A stretch of 64,000 nucleotides of DNA from Williamsia limnetica (GTDB lineage: Bacteria > Actinomycetota > Actinomycetes > Mycobacteriales > Mycobacteriaceae), in contig NZ_QJSP01000006.1 of NCBI RefSeq assembly GCF_003217475.1, forward strand, positions 111,878-175,877. Reading direction: 5' to 3'. Both the position numbers and the translations under genes were made by a program. The notes beneath the pieces are model-generated. The model did not search any database and was not told where the DNA came from. It was given only the letters and a program-made list of their open reading frames with translations. This document shows, piece by piece, positions 8,244-17,324 of this stretch (positions are counted from its first letter, which is position 1; every line of letters begins with the position of its first letter).

Positions 8244-8406
8244 TCCTAGCGCCGGTTCCAGGTTTGAGAGCGCAGCCGGCTGGGAACACTGGACCAGCAG
8301 TCGACCGCTTGTCGGTTCGACGCGGTGACGTGCTTGCCGTGGGCTGCCGTTCTACGCCCCCAGACAAGCGGGCCCGCACTTTTGTCGATGAGTCCTGCTG
8401 GAAGGC

Positions 8407-8604
8407 GTGAAGATGGTTGCTCTGACGAGTAGGTACAACGACACCGGGCGCGAGGCGTGGACGGTGCGGTGCGACCGGTGTGAACATCGGTTCAGGGTCG
8501 CCGCTGTATTGGTTCGCGCCGACGCGGAACTTGTTGCCGCAGCTAATGGTTGGGACATCGCCGACCACCGGACACTGTGCCCGGCGTGCGCGTCGGTTCG
8601 TTGA
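8407..8604 (+). CDS. Small zinc-ribbon-like protein
   Basis: A 65-residue protein with two Cys pairs, CDRC near residue 22 and CPAC near residue 58, separated by a hydrophobic and charged stretch. This fits a single zinc ribbon. Codon use shows the GC-rich third positions of the neighbourhood. The start is GTG at 8407, with an ATG at 8413 as an alternative. It is divergent from the YihY gene. The product is unknown; a small RNA- or DNA-binding role would be a guess. Confidence 0.55.
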   Translation: MKMVALTSRYNDTGREAWTVRCDRCEHRFRVAAVLVRADAELVAAANGWDIADHRTLCPACASVR

Positions 8605-8900
8605 CGGGCAGCGGTGTTTGCGGTCAGTGGTGACTGTCCTGCAGCAACCGTGGCCGATGTGGTTTGTGTTTCCCGATTCGACTGACGCTGTTGTTAGTGC
8701 GACGTAAGGTCACACGTAGCCCGTCACAAGCGGGCACACTGTTTGTTGCAGCCACACCTGTCGAGCCCCGACGCAGGTGACCGATATGCCGTGCATCATG
8801 CAGATGCGCGGACTTGGCCTGGGAGTTGTCCACGTGAACGTTCTCCTCAACATGACTCTGTCCCGCCCAGCGCGGTGCGACAACGCAGTCAGGTGCCCCA
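8605..8900. other. Intergenic region upstream of reductase-desaturase operon
   Basis: No convincing gene is present. The stretch contains an imperfect inverted repeat with CACCTG at 8755-8760 and CAGGTG at 8774-8779, and a short CCCG/CGGG hairpin near 8720. Either could belong to the promoter region of the reductase-desaturase pair. No sigma-factor consensus is clear. Confidence 0.4.
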
Positions 8901-9998
8901 ATGGCTGAACGCGGAGCCAAACCCAACGTCCCGACATTGCGACGCGGGGCTCTGAAGGCGATCAGCCATCTCTTCAGCCCGTTGGAGCCCGACGACTACC
9001 TCGAGATGATCAACCCGCTGTGGACCACCAAAGAACTGCGCGGGCGTATCGAAGAGGTCCGACCCGAGGGCGCCGACGCTGCCACCGTCTGGATCAGACC
9101 GGGATACCAGTGGCCGGGCCACAAGCCGGGGCAGTATGTCCGGCTGGGCCTGGTGATCGACGGTGTCTTCCACTGGCGGGCGTATTCGCTGACCTCTGAC
9201 CCTGAGCCGCGTGACGGTCTCATCGCCGTCACGCCCAAACTGGTCGAGAACGGCGTGGTGTCGCCCTATCTCGTTCGCAAGATCCGACCGGGCGAGATCG
9301 TCCGGCTCGGCGAGATCGAAGGCGTCTTCACGTTGCCTGATCCGCATCCGGAGAAAATGCTGTTCATCAGCGCCGGCAGTGGCATCACGCCGATCATGAG
9401 CATGTTGCGGAGTCTGGATCACAACGACGCGATGAACGACGTGGTGGTGATCCACTCTGCTCATACCGAAGACCAGGTCATGTTCCATCGGGATCTCAAG
9501 GAGATGGACAGTCGGCAGCAGGGATTGCAGCTGACCGTTCGCCTGACCGGCGACGACGGGCGGATCAAACCCGAGGATCTCGACGAGCTGTGTCCGGACT
9601 GGCGTGAGCGGGAGGCCCTGTGCTCGGGGCCCGAGCAACTACTGGACTCACTGGTCGAACACTGGGAGAAGAACGACCTCTCCGACCACATCCACTTCGA
9701 ACGGTTCCAGCCGGTCATCGGTGGCAACGCCGGCGATGGTGAGGGCGGCGGGGTCCGGTTCGTGAAGAGCAAGGCCGACGCCAAATGTGAACCCGGACAG
9801 ACCATCCTCGCCGCCGGCGAAGATGCCGGACTCGAACTCAAGTACGGCTGCCGGATCGGTATCTGCCACACCTGTGTCGGAACCCTGAAATCGGGGCAAC
9901 TCAGAGACCTGCGCACCGGTGAAGTCAGCGAGCCGGCCGGAGCCTCGGTGCGGATCTGTGTGAACAGCGCCGAAGGCGATGTCGAAATCGACCTGTAG
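8901..9998 (+). CDS. Ferredoxin/flavin reductase for fatty acid desaturase (Rv3230c-like)
   Basis: A 365-residue electron-transfer protein. An FAD-binding domain with R93-A-Y-S96 is followed by an NAD(P)-binding domain with GSGITP at 159-164, and a C-terminal plant-type 2Fe-2S ferredoxin domain with Cys317, Cys322, Cys325 and Cys353. This is the architecture of M. tuberculosis Rv3230c, which passes electrons from NADPH to the DesA3 desaturase. The desaturase gene starts 15 bp downstream, so the two form an operon. The start is an ATG with AGGTG upstream. Confidence 0.93.
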   Translation: MAERGAKPNVPTLRRGALKAISHLFSPLEPDDYLEMINPLWTTKELRGRIEEVRPEGADAATVWIRPGYQWPGHKPGQYVRLGLVIDGVFHWRAYSLTSDPEPRDGLIAVTPKLVENGVVSPYLVRKIRPGEIVRLGEIEGVFTLPDPHPEKMLFISAGSGITPIMSMLRSLDHNDAMNDVVVIHSAHTEDQVMFHRDLKEMDSRQQGLQLTVRLTGDDGRIKPEDLDELCPDWREREALCSGPEQLLDSLVEHWEKNDLSDHIHFERFQPVIGGNAGDGEGGGVRFVKSKADAKCEPGQTILAAGEDAGLELKYGCRIGICHTCVGTLKSGQLRDLRTGEVSEPAGASVRICVNSAEGDVEIDL

Positions 9999-10013
9999 AT
10001 CGAAGGAGAATCA

Positions 10014-11447
10014 ATGACGATCCACGAAGCGAAGCGAGAAACCCGAACAACCAGCAAGCCGGACCCGCGAAGTCCGCTCGCCCATCTGTCCGAAGAGACG
10101 ATCGAGGCGCTGGGCAAGGAATTCGATGCCATCCACGACGAGGTCTACGGCGACCTCGGCGATGCCGATCGCCGTTACATCAAGACGGTGATCGCCACCC
10201 AGCGCAACCTCGCGGTCGCGGGCCGGGTCCTGCTCCTCGGGTCACGATCGAAGGTGGCGTGGATTGCCGGCACCTCCTGCCTGGGCATGGCCAAGATTCT
10301 CGAGAACATGGAGATCGGCCACAACGTCATGCACGGACAGTGGGACTGGATGAACGATCCGGACATCCACTCGTCGGTGTGGGACTGGGACACCGCGTCC
10401 ACCGCCGAGGCGTGGAAGCACTCGCACAACTACATCCACCACACGTTCACCAACATCCGCGGCAAGGACAAGGACCTCGGCTACGAGATCATGCGGATCG
10501 ACCCGCATCAGCCGTGGAACCCCGTCTACCTCGCGCAGCCGTTCTACAACTTCCTGCTCACCGCATTCTTCGAATGGGGTGTCGCGCTGCACGACCTCGA
10601 CCTCGACGCCATCCGCAAGGGTGAGAAGCCGATGTCCGACCTGTGGCACGACCTCAAGGGAATCGGCGTCAAGGTGCGCCGGCAGGTGATCAAGGACTAC
10701 ATCGGCTGGCCGGTGATCAGCGCGGGCGCGTTCGCGCTGACCCAGCTGGCGTCGGGCGGCAACATCAAGCAGCCCAAGACGTCCCGGCTGGCGAGTCGGT
10801 TGCGTCGCGCGCCCCGGGCGGGCAAGCGATCGAAGTCGGTCGCTGCCGTCATGGATCGCACACTGCCGGGTGTGGAGCAGACGTTCTTGGCCACGTTCGC
10901 TGCAGACTTCACCGCCAACATCATCCGGAACGTGTGGGCACACGCGATCATCTTCTGCGGCCACTTCCCCGACCAGACGTACACGTTCAGCAAGGCGGAG
11001 ACAGAAAACGAGACGCGCGGTGGCTGGTACCTGCGGCAGCTGCTCGGATCGGCGAACATCGAAGGCAGTCCGCTGTTCCACGTCATCGCCGGAAACCTGG
11101 GTTACCAGGTCGAGCACCATCTCTACCCGGATATGCCGAGCACCCGGTACTCGCAGGTCGCCCCGAAGGTGAAGGACATCTGCGAACGGTACGAGTTGCC
11201 TTACAACTCAGGTCCTTTCGGGCAGCAGTGGGGTCAGGTGCATCGCACCATCTTCCGCCTCGCCCTACCGGGTGGGCGTCCGCGTCCGAAGCCTGACCCG
11301 TACCACCGGGCGCCACACAGCGCGGCCGATCCGGAGCGGATCAGCGAGGCGGCCCGCTTCCGGTCGCGGGTGCCTGCGAGTCATCCTGATGCCGGGCCTG
11401 AACACGAGTCCGGCGGCGTCAACGTGGAGCCACCTCCCCGCGACTGA
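10014..11447 (+). CDS. desA3: Membrane acyl-CoA delta-9 desaturase (DesA3-like)
   Basis: A 477-residue membrane di-iron desaturase. The three histidine boxes are visible: GHNVMH at about 103-108, HSHNYIHH at about 139-146 and QVEHHLYP near 366-373. A strong GAAGGAG precedes the ATG. With the adjacent reductase it matches the Rv3229c/Rv3230c system that introduces a double bond into stearoyl-CoA for oleate and membrane phospholipid synthesis. The C-terminal 60 residues are proline-rich and hydrophilic, beyond the catalytic core. A long hairpin follows 19 bp after the stop. Confidence 0.93.
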   Translation: MTIHEAKRETRTTSKPDPRSPLAHLSEETIEALGKEFDAIHDEVYGDLGDADRRYIKTVIATQRNLAVAGRVLLLGSRSKVAWIAGTSCLGMAKILENMEIGHNVMHGQWDWMNDPDIHSSVWDWDTASTAEAWKHSHNYIHHTFTNIRGKDKDLGYEIMRIDPHQPWNPVYLAQPFYNFLLTAFFEWGVALHDLDLDAIRKGEKPMSDLWHDLKGIGVKVRRQVIKDYIGWPVISAGAFALTQLASGGNIKQPKTSRLASRLRRAPRAGKRSKSVAAVMDRTLPGVEQTFLATFAADFTANIIRNVWAHAIIFCGHFPDQTYTFSKAETENETRGGWYLRQLLGSANIEGSPLFHVIAGNLGYQVEHHLYPDMPSTRYSQVAPKVKDICERYELPYNSGPFGQQWGQVHRTIFRLALPGGRPRPKPDPYHRAPHSAADPERISEAARFRSRVPASHPDAGPEHESGGVNVEPPPRD

Positions 11448-11466
11448 TCAACCGACAGACCCACCC

Positions 11467-11512
11467 GTTGCAGGCAAACCCAGGTGTTGCGACACCTGGG
11501 TTTGCCTGCAAC
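11467..11512. terminator. 46-bp perfect palindrome, probable bidirectional terminator
   Basis: A 21-bp stem with no mismatch (left arm 11467-11487, right arm 11492-11512) encloses a 4-base TGCG loop. It lies between the convergent desaturase and GGDEF-EAL genes, where a two-way terminator is expected. No U-tract follows, as is usual in actinobacteria. The stem is unusually long and perfect, so a small repeat element is the alternative. Confidence 0.75.
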
Positions 11513-11547
11513 GCATGGTTTTACGGGGCAGAGGCAATCCGCCAGCG

Positions 11548-13983
11548 CTAGTGGAGTCGAGCCGCTGCCGCGGTCGCTGATTCGGGGGAGTGTAGATACG
11601 GTCCCTGCGCGTGCTGGCACCCAGCTGCGGCGACCGCCTCGAGCTGTGTTGCTGTCTCGACACCGGTGGCGACCACGGTCATGTCCGCAGCGCGGGCGAT
11701 CGCCACGATGCTCTGGACCACCGTGTCCGCGAAGTGCGAAGTCGTGAGATCGCGGATGAACGCCGGGGCGATCTTGATGGCGTCGACCTGCTGTAGCTGG
11801 GCCAGCGAGCAATGGCCCGCCCCGAAATTGTCGATCGCGACCTCGACCCCGAGCTCACGGAGTCGTCGCAGTTGCTCGAGCGGCCGGATGCCCTCGGAGT
11901 ATTCGTCTGCGGCGAACGTGTTTTCGGTGACATTGATCTGCAGATCGTCTGGGAGGATGCCGGATTCTGCGAGGGCCGTTGCCACCCGGTGTGCCAGCCG
12001 GTCGTCGCAGAACTGTCGGGGCGAGAGGGTGAGGGCGAGCGTGAGTTCGCTGGTGCGGTAATCGAAGGCATCGTTCAGATCGCTCAGTGCGGTGGTGAGG
12101 TTCAGGCTGCCGAGGGCATCGCCGAGACCGATGTGATCGGCCAGCGGATTGAACGTGCTCGGTTCGATCTCCTCGTGGACGGGGTGATGCCAGCAGAGCT
12201 TGGCCTCTGTGCCCACCACCCGGCCGGTCGTGGTGTCGTAGATCAGCTCGTATCGATTGCTGAGCTGCCCGTTGCCCGGGGCAGCGATTGCCGACCTCAG
12301 ATCCTGCTCGAGTTGCTGCCGGAACTGGAACTCGCGCCGGAGACGCACGTCGAAGACCGCGGTACGCGCCCGACCGGACTGCTTTGCGTAGTACAGCGCG
12401 ATGTCGGCGTCGCGCAGGAGGTCACCGCCTGTGCGGTTCTCGCCGTCGGTCGTGGACACCGATCCGACGCTCGCGGTCATCCGGACGCTGGAGATGCCGG
12501 TGTCGATCGGGGAGGCGGTGATCGCAGCGAGCAACTGTTCGGCCTGTGCGCGCGCCGAGACCGGACTGGCCGCACCCGGGCTGACGATGCTGAACTCGTC
12601 GCCCCCGATACGACCCACGGAGGATCCCGGCCCGGCGGCCGCTGCGAGCCGGCCGGCCACGACGCGGAGCACCTGGTCCCCATAACTGTGACCGAGGGAA
12701 TCGTTGATGATCTTGAAGCGGTCGAGGTCGAGAAAGTGCACATTGATCGAGCTGCGCGGTTCGTCGATCGACGCCAGCTGGGTATCGAGCTGTTGCAGTA
12801 GACCGTCGTGGTTGAGCAACCCGGTGAGGCTGTCATGACTGGCGCGGTGACGCTGTTGTTCGGCATCGACGACCTGCTGGGTGATGTCGGTGTACGAGGC
12901 GATTGCCCGTGGTTCGTCGAGATCGACGTCGAATGCCTTGCAGGTCACCGATAACCATCGATGTTCGCCGTCGGTACGGGTGGCCAGCTTGCCGGTGAAC
13001 CCGTCTCCGGTCTGTCGCATGTGCTCGACCAGTGTCCGGATGTCGTCGTTGGGGAACACGACGGGAAGGCTGCTGAGGTGGGCCCCGGGCACCGTGGACG
13101 GATCCAGCCCCAGGAGGGTGGCCGAGGCGGGATTGGCCATCTCGATGTACCCGCCGGGGTTCAGGACGAGAACCGCCTCTGTCAGCTCGGACACCACCGT
13201 TCCGAACAACTCGATCGCGCGGCGCGCGGCCGTCAGGTCGGCACACAGCAGCACGTACCCGGCGCCCATCGCGGTGACCGATACCCGGATGTTCCGGATG
13301 GCGCCGTCTCGATGTCGGTGCACGCTCTCGATCGCTCCACCCAGGGCAAGGGCCTCGCGTGGGCTGAAGGCGGCTCCGATCACGTCGGTGAGGTCGCGGC
13401 CGAGTGCGTGGGATGCCGACGTGCCGTACACCTTCTCGGCCGCTGGATTCCACGCCTGGATCACGCCGTCCGCGGAGATGGCGATCACGGCGTCGCTCAC
13501 GTGGTCGACCAGGGCGGCTTGGTACTTCAGGGCGTCTTCCGCGGCCTTCTTGGTCGAGATGTCGCGCATGATCACCTGGAACGCCGGACGGCCCTGCCAT
13601 TCGGTCCGGACAGAGACTATCTCCGCGAGTTTTGTGGTGCCATCGGTCAACAGCATGAGGGCTTCGGCGGGCTCGGTTGCGTTGTCTTCCTCACCCAGGC
13701 TCGCGAGCCTCTCGAGCATTCCCGGAATCGAATCGGGGTGCACGAACTCGGTGATCCAATGCCCGACCATCTGGTCGATGGATTGTGCCCGCGCCAGCCG
13801 AAGACCGGCGGGATTCACGTAGACGACCACGCCACCTTCGTGGACGCAGATCGCGTCGGGACTGAGTTCGACGAGCAGTCGGTACCGCTTGGCGAGTGCC
13901 TCTGCGGAGTCCGGTTCGACGGGGACGACAAGTGGTTCTGCACCGTCGGTGGGCGGCGGCGACGTGTCGTGATCGTCGGTCAC
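11548..13983 (-). CDS. PAS-PAS-PAS-GGDEF-(degenerate EAL) cyclic-di-GMP protein
   Basis: A protein of about 811 residues. Three PAS-type sensor regions occupy roughly residues 20-375 and lead into a GGDEF domain with intact RIGGDEF and the LDLDRFKIINDSLGH segment, consistent with diguanylate cyclase activity. The EAL half lacks key residues: EAL reads EAK (TEAKLCW), the usual DDFG reads DNFG, KID reads KIA and EGVET reads TGVET. It is therefore probably not a phosphodiesterase and may bind c-di-GMP or be purely structural. I chose the GTG at 13983, preceded by GGGAGG, over a start at 14046. Confidence 0.9.
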   Translation of the reverse strand: MTDDHDTSPPPTDGAEPLVVPVEPDSAEALAKRYRLLVELSPDAICVHEGGVVVYVNPAGLRLARAQSIDQMVGHWITEFVHPDSIPGMLERLASLGEEDNATEPAEALMLLTDGTTKLAEIVSVRTEWQGRPAFQVIMRDISTKKAAEDALKYQAALVDHVSDAVIAISADGVIQAWNPAAEKVYGTSASHALGRDLTDVIGAAFSPREALALGGAIESVHRHRDGAIRNIRVSVTAMGAGYVLLCADLTAARRAIELFGTVVSELTEAVLVLNPGGYIEMANPASATLLGLDPSTVPGAHLSSLPVVFPNDDIRTLVEHMRQTGDGFTGKLATRTDGEHRWLSVTCKAFDVDLDEPRAIASYTDITQQVVDAEQQRHRASHDSLTGLLNHDGLLQQLDTQLASIDEPRSSINVHFLDLDRFKIINDSLGHSYGDQVLRVVAGRLAAAAGPGSSVGRIGGDEFSIVSPGAASPVSARAQAEQLLAAITASPIDTGISSVRMTASVGSVSTTDGENRTGGDLLRDADIALYYAKQSGRARTAVFDVRLRREFQFRQQLEQDLRSAIAAPGNGQLSNRYELIYDTTTGRVVGTEAKLCWHHPVHEEIEPSTFNPLADHIGLGDALGSLNLTTALSDLNDAFDYRTSELTLALTLSPRQFCDDRLAHRVATALAESGILPDDLQINVTENTFAADEYSEGIRPLEQLRRLRELGVEVAIDNFGAGHCSLAQLQQVDAIKIAPAFIRDLTTSHFADTVVQSIVAIARAADMTVVATGVETATQLEAVAAAGCQHAQGPYLHSPESATAAAARLH

Positions 13984-14163
13984 CTGCACCTCCCTACCGG
14001 TTTTCGAACGCGGCGTCCCGCCCTCACTTCGTTCCGGCGGCGCCACAATTCAAACATATTTAACGAATGAAATTAACCATAGCCGTTCGCGCAAATCATG
14101 CAGGTCAGGGACCGTATAGGAGCACGCATTTGTGCGCACTTCATTTCACGGAAAGAGACCAGA

Positions 14164-15327
14164 ATGAATTCTATTGCTAATGCCAGGATCGCGGGGCTGG
14201 GTGCTGTCACCGGGTACGGCTGGGGACGGCAGGCGCTGTGGGCAGGCCTGGCCTCAGGGAAACCCGCTGCCGAACTGACAGCGGGGTTCGGCGGCAGCCC
14301 GAGCGAGTCGGGTTGGGTGTCGCGGATCCCTTCTGGCGGCAACCTCGACGACGGATCGACGCGGTTTGCGCGGGCCATGCGGTGGGCCGCACGAGAGGCC
14401 ATCGACGATGCATTGGAGCGCGGCTGGACTCCGGGCAAGCGGGTCGGCCTCGTCCATGCCACGGTCTTGGGTGACCTGGAGTTGAGCCGTGCATTCACGC
14501 CCGGCCACGGCGCGGGCCTGTCGGTCCGCCAGTACCTGGGCATGGCCCCGTCGACTCCGGCGTCACTGTTGATGCGGGACTACGGATTCCACGGTCCCGC
14601 GGTCACTGTGTCCGCGATGTGCACGTCCGGCACCGTCGCGTTGCTGACCGCGAAGATGTGGCTGGACACCGACACCGTCGATGACGTCATCGTGGTGGCG
14701 ACGGATCTGTCTGCCACTCCCGAGGTCGTGTCGCAGTTCGTGCGACTCGGGGTGGCCATCACCGATGCCGAGCCACTCGACGCGTGCCGGCCGTTCCAGT
14801 CCGGTAGTCGTGGGTTCGTCTTCGGGGAGGGCGCAGTCGGTTTCGTCCTGACCGGGCAGGACACCGACGGCTATCTCGATCTGCTGGGTGGAGCCATGAC
14901 GCACGACGGCTTCCATGTCACTTCGGTCGACCCGTCGCTCGAGCAGGTCACGAGGTGCTTCACCGATGCTCTGGCCGATGCCGGCGTCGAAGCCGCCGAG
15001 GTGGCGTACCTCAACGCACACGGTCCGGGTACCGCGCAATGCGATGCCGCAGAAGCCGCCGCGGCGACTGCGCTGCTGCCGAGTGATATCGGTATCTACT
15101 CGGTCAAACCGCTGGCCGGGCATTGCCAAGGGGCAGCGGCAGCCGTCGAGATCGCGGCTGCTGCCATGGGCTACGCCGGCGGCGTGGTGCCGGGCACACC
15201 GTCGGTAGCCGAAGCGGATCCTCGTCTCGTCGACGGGCTCGTTGCGATGGTGCCGGGTATCACCGTGAAGTCATCGCTGGGAATGGGAGGTCACAACTCT
15301 GTGGCAGTGCTCGGCGCAATTCGCTGA
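14164..15327 (+). CDS. Stand-alone beta-ketoacyl synthase
   Basis: A 387-residue thiolase-fold condensing enzyme. The catalytic triad is in place: Cys153 (SAMCTSG), His286 (NAHGPGT) and His320 (LAGH), with Lys315 before it. GMGGHNSVAVLG gives the C-terminal glycine loop. The ATG at 14164 has GGAAAGAG upstream; an in-frame ATG at 14098 lacks a ribosome site. No acyl carrier protein, ketoreductase or PKS module is nearby, so it may serve fatty acid or mycolate elongation or a separate lipid. Sequence around the Cys (SAMC rather than TACS) is divergent from FabF. Confidence 0.88.
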   Translation: MNSIANARIAGLGAVTGYGWGRQALWAGLASGKPAAELTAGFGGSPSESGWVSRIPSGGNLDDGSTRFARAMRWAAREAIDDALERGWTPGKRVGLVHATVLGDLELSRAFTPGHGAGLSVRQYLGMAPSTPASLLMRDYGFHGPAVTVSAMCTSGTVALLTAKMWLDTDTVDDVIVVATDLSATPEVVSQFVRLGVAITDAEPLDACRPFQSGSRGFVFGEGAVGFVLTGQDTDGYLDLLGGAMTHDGFHVTSVDPSLEQVTRCFTDALADAGVEAAEVAYLNAHGPGTAQCDAAEAAAATALLPSDIGIYSVKPLAGHCQGAAAAVEIAAAAMGYAGGVVPGTPSVAEADPRLVDGLVAMVPGITVKSSLGMGGHNSVAVLGAIR

Positions 15328-15346
15328 ACCGCGAGTGGCGTTCTGT

Positions 15347-15381
15347 CGGTGACACGGGGCCGGCGAGGCCCCGTGTCACCG
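15347..15381. terminator. Bidirectional hairpin terminator
   Basis: A perfect 15-bp stem (15347-15361 with 15367-15381) around a 5-base loop lies 20 bp past the ketosynthase stop and 27 bp before the stop of the convergent NmrA-like gene. It has no T-tract. Position between convergent genes supports use in both directions. Confidence 0.82.
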
Positions 15382-15407
15382 CGAAGCCGTGACCCGTCGG
15401 TACCGCC

Positions 15408-16340
15408 TCAGGTCGGGTCCGCCCGGTCAGCGGTCTGGTGATCGCCGCCGATATCGGTCCCGGACTCGACGGGATTCAACGAGCGCCTGACCGCATCGCG
15501 GGTCGACAGCCGTTGCTCGCTGCGGGGGTCCGGATCACAGACCATGTCGTGGCGCAGGCTGTCGACGAGTTCGACGACGGTGTTGGTGGGTATCCCGGTG
15601 ATGGGACCGGCAACACGGCCGATGAGCCCGGTGGGAACACCGGGCACCGACAGCCGGGGCCGCCGCAGTCCGAGTTCGTCGGCGATCAAGGCGATGAGTT
15701 CGGGGTAGGCGAGGCGGTCGGGGCCGCCGAGGTCATGGTGACCATTGCTCGGGTCGGCAGCGCCGACCTCGACCAGCGCCGCCACGACGTCTTCGGTGGC
15801 AATCGGCTGCACCTGGGTGTTCATCCACTTCGGGATCGGCAGGACGGGAAGTCGCTCGACGAGCCGCCGGACGAGTTCGAACGACGTCGATCCGGCGCCG
15901 ATGATCATCGCAGCGCGTTGCACGTTCGCAGGGGTGTCGGCGTCGAGGAAGATCTGCTCGACCTGCTGTCGTGAGGCAAGGTGGTCAGAGAGTTCGACGC
16001 CTGGCGGGATGAGCCCGGACAGGTAGACGATCTGGCCCACCTCGGCCTTGTCGCAGGCATCCGCGAACGCGTGCGCGCCGGCGGCATCTCTCTCCTCGAA
16101 TCCTTTGTCGTCCATGGAGTGGACCAGAAAGTACGCCACGTCGGTGTCGGCTATCGCGGCGGAAATGGCGTCCGGGTCTTGCAGATCGAAACGCCGGACC
16201 TGCACCGCGTCTGCCCACCCGAACTCGGACGCGCGGTCCGGATCACGCATTCCGGCGATGACGTCGTGACCCGACTCCAGTAACGCCGGAATGAGACGAG
16301 AACCGATGTATCCGGTGGAGCCGGTGACAAAAGCACGCAT
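15408..16340 (-). CDS. NmrA-like atypical SDR, NAD(P)-binding protein
   Basis: A 310-residue Rossmann protein. The N-terminal AFVTGSTGYIGSRLIPALLESGHDV carries the atypical SDR glycine motif TGxxGxxG. Segments such as VAYFLVHSMDD and QIVYLSGLIPPGVELSDHLASRQQVE match NmrA/NAD(P)H-binding proteins, and the classical YxxxK is not apparent. Such proteins act as redox sensors or isoflavone-reductase-like enzymes. The ATG start is divergent from the GAF-ANTAR gene. The substrate is unknown. The last 40 residues are polar and probably disordered. Confidence 0.85.
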   Translation of the reverse strand: MRAFVTGSTGYIGSRLIPALLESGHDVIAGMRDPDRASEFGWADAVQVRRFDLQDPDAISAAIADTDVAYFLVHSMDDKGFEERDAAGAHAFADACDKAEVGQIVYLSGLIPPGVELSDHLASRQQVEQIFLDADTPANVQRAAMIIGAGSTSFELVRRLVERLPVLPIPKWMNTQVQPIATEDVVAALVEVGAADPSNGHHDLGGPDRLAYPELIALIADELGLRRPRLSVPGVPTGLIGRVAGPITGIPTNTVVELVDSLRHDMVCDPDPRSEQRLSTRDAVRRSLNPVESGTDIGGDHQTADRADPT

Positions 16341-16577
16341 GGTGGGATCTTCCTGCTGTGCGCCCGACGACTACGGGCTGCGCGATCAGTGCCCGGGTAG
16401 GAACTGAAGTGAATGCCTCGCAGGCAGATCGGCCACGGGCTCGCACCTCACAGGCCCAGCCCCGAGCACTCGGCATTCTTTTCGGCGATACCCACTGGGG
16501 CCGTCTCGAAAACGCACGTATGGGATTCGTTCAATCGGGGTATCACCTACGCGTTTTCGATAGGGAAGGGATTGTTG

Positions 16578-17315
16578 GTGCAAGATCAGTGGGGTCAGGA
16601 CGGGGACCCAGCACAGCGTGCCGTCGCAGCGGACGCATGTCTACCCGTCACGAAGAGTTTGACGGCGCTGTGCGTCGATGATGTCGGTGTCGACGGTGCA
16701 GCCGTGGCGATCATGACCGACGCCGCGCGGTCGCGGGATCTGCTGTGCGCGACCGATTCTGTCGCGGCACGAATCGATGAACTGCAGTTCACCATCGGTG
16801 AAGGGCCCTGTATGGACGCTTTCGTCGGTGGCGAGTCGATCACCACGTCCGACGTCGGGGAGCAGACCGCCGCGGCGAGGTGGCCGGCGTTCAGTTCAGA
16901 GCTCCTCGACGAGGTCGGTGTCCGAGGGATTTTCGCCTACCCGATTTTCGCCGGGGGTGCCCAGCTGGGTGTGCTCGAGCTGTATCGACGGCAGAACACC
17001 GCACTCACGTCGTCGCAGAACACTGCCGCGCACGTGCTCACCATCCGCCTCGGTGCGGTGGTGCTGAGCGAACTCGAGACCTACCGGTGGTCGCTCGACC
17101 CGACGCAGTACCCGCGGTGGGAGGGGAGTTACCGATTCGCGCGCGCCGACGTGCACGCTGCCGTGGGCATGCTGTCCGTTCGATGGAAGACGTCGCCGGC
17201 CGATGCGGGTCTGCGGCTGCGTGCCCGGGCGTACGCGGAGTCGCGGTCGATCTCGTCGATGGCGCGGGACATAGTGCACCGCCACGGCCAACTCGCGGAC
17301 GAGGACGCGTCGTGA
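16578..17315 (+). CDS. GAF-ANTAR regulator (second type)
   Basis: A protein of about 245 residues with an N-terminal GAF domain (ATDSVAARIDELQFTIGEGP, then GIFAYPIFAGGAQLGVLELY) and a C-terminal ANTAR domain (ADVHAAVGMLSVRWKTSPADAGLRLRARAYAESRSI). It belongs to a different subfamily from the pair at 4106 and 17951. Its ANTAR helix lacks the QAKGM pattern and reads AVGMLSV. I chose GTG at 16578 because GGGAAGGG lies seven bases before it; TTG at 16572 or 16575 and a start at 16413 are alternatives. It converges with the STAS gene 9 bp away. Confidence 0.82.
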   Translation: MQDQWGQDGDPAQRAVAADACLPVTKSLTALCVDDVGVDGAAVAIMTDAARSRDLLCATDSVAARIDELQFTIGEGPCMDAFVGGESITTSDVGEQTAAARWPAFSSELLDEVGVRGIFAYPIFAGGAQLGVLELYRRQNTALTSSQNTAAHVLTIRLGAVVLSELETYRWSLDPTQYPRWEGSYRFARADVHAAVGMLSVRWKTSPADAGLRLRARAYAESRSISSMARDIVHRHGQLADEDAS

Positions 17316-17324
17316 CCGAGATGC

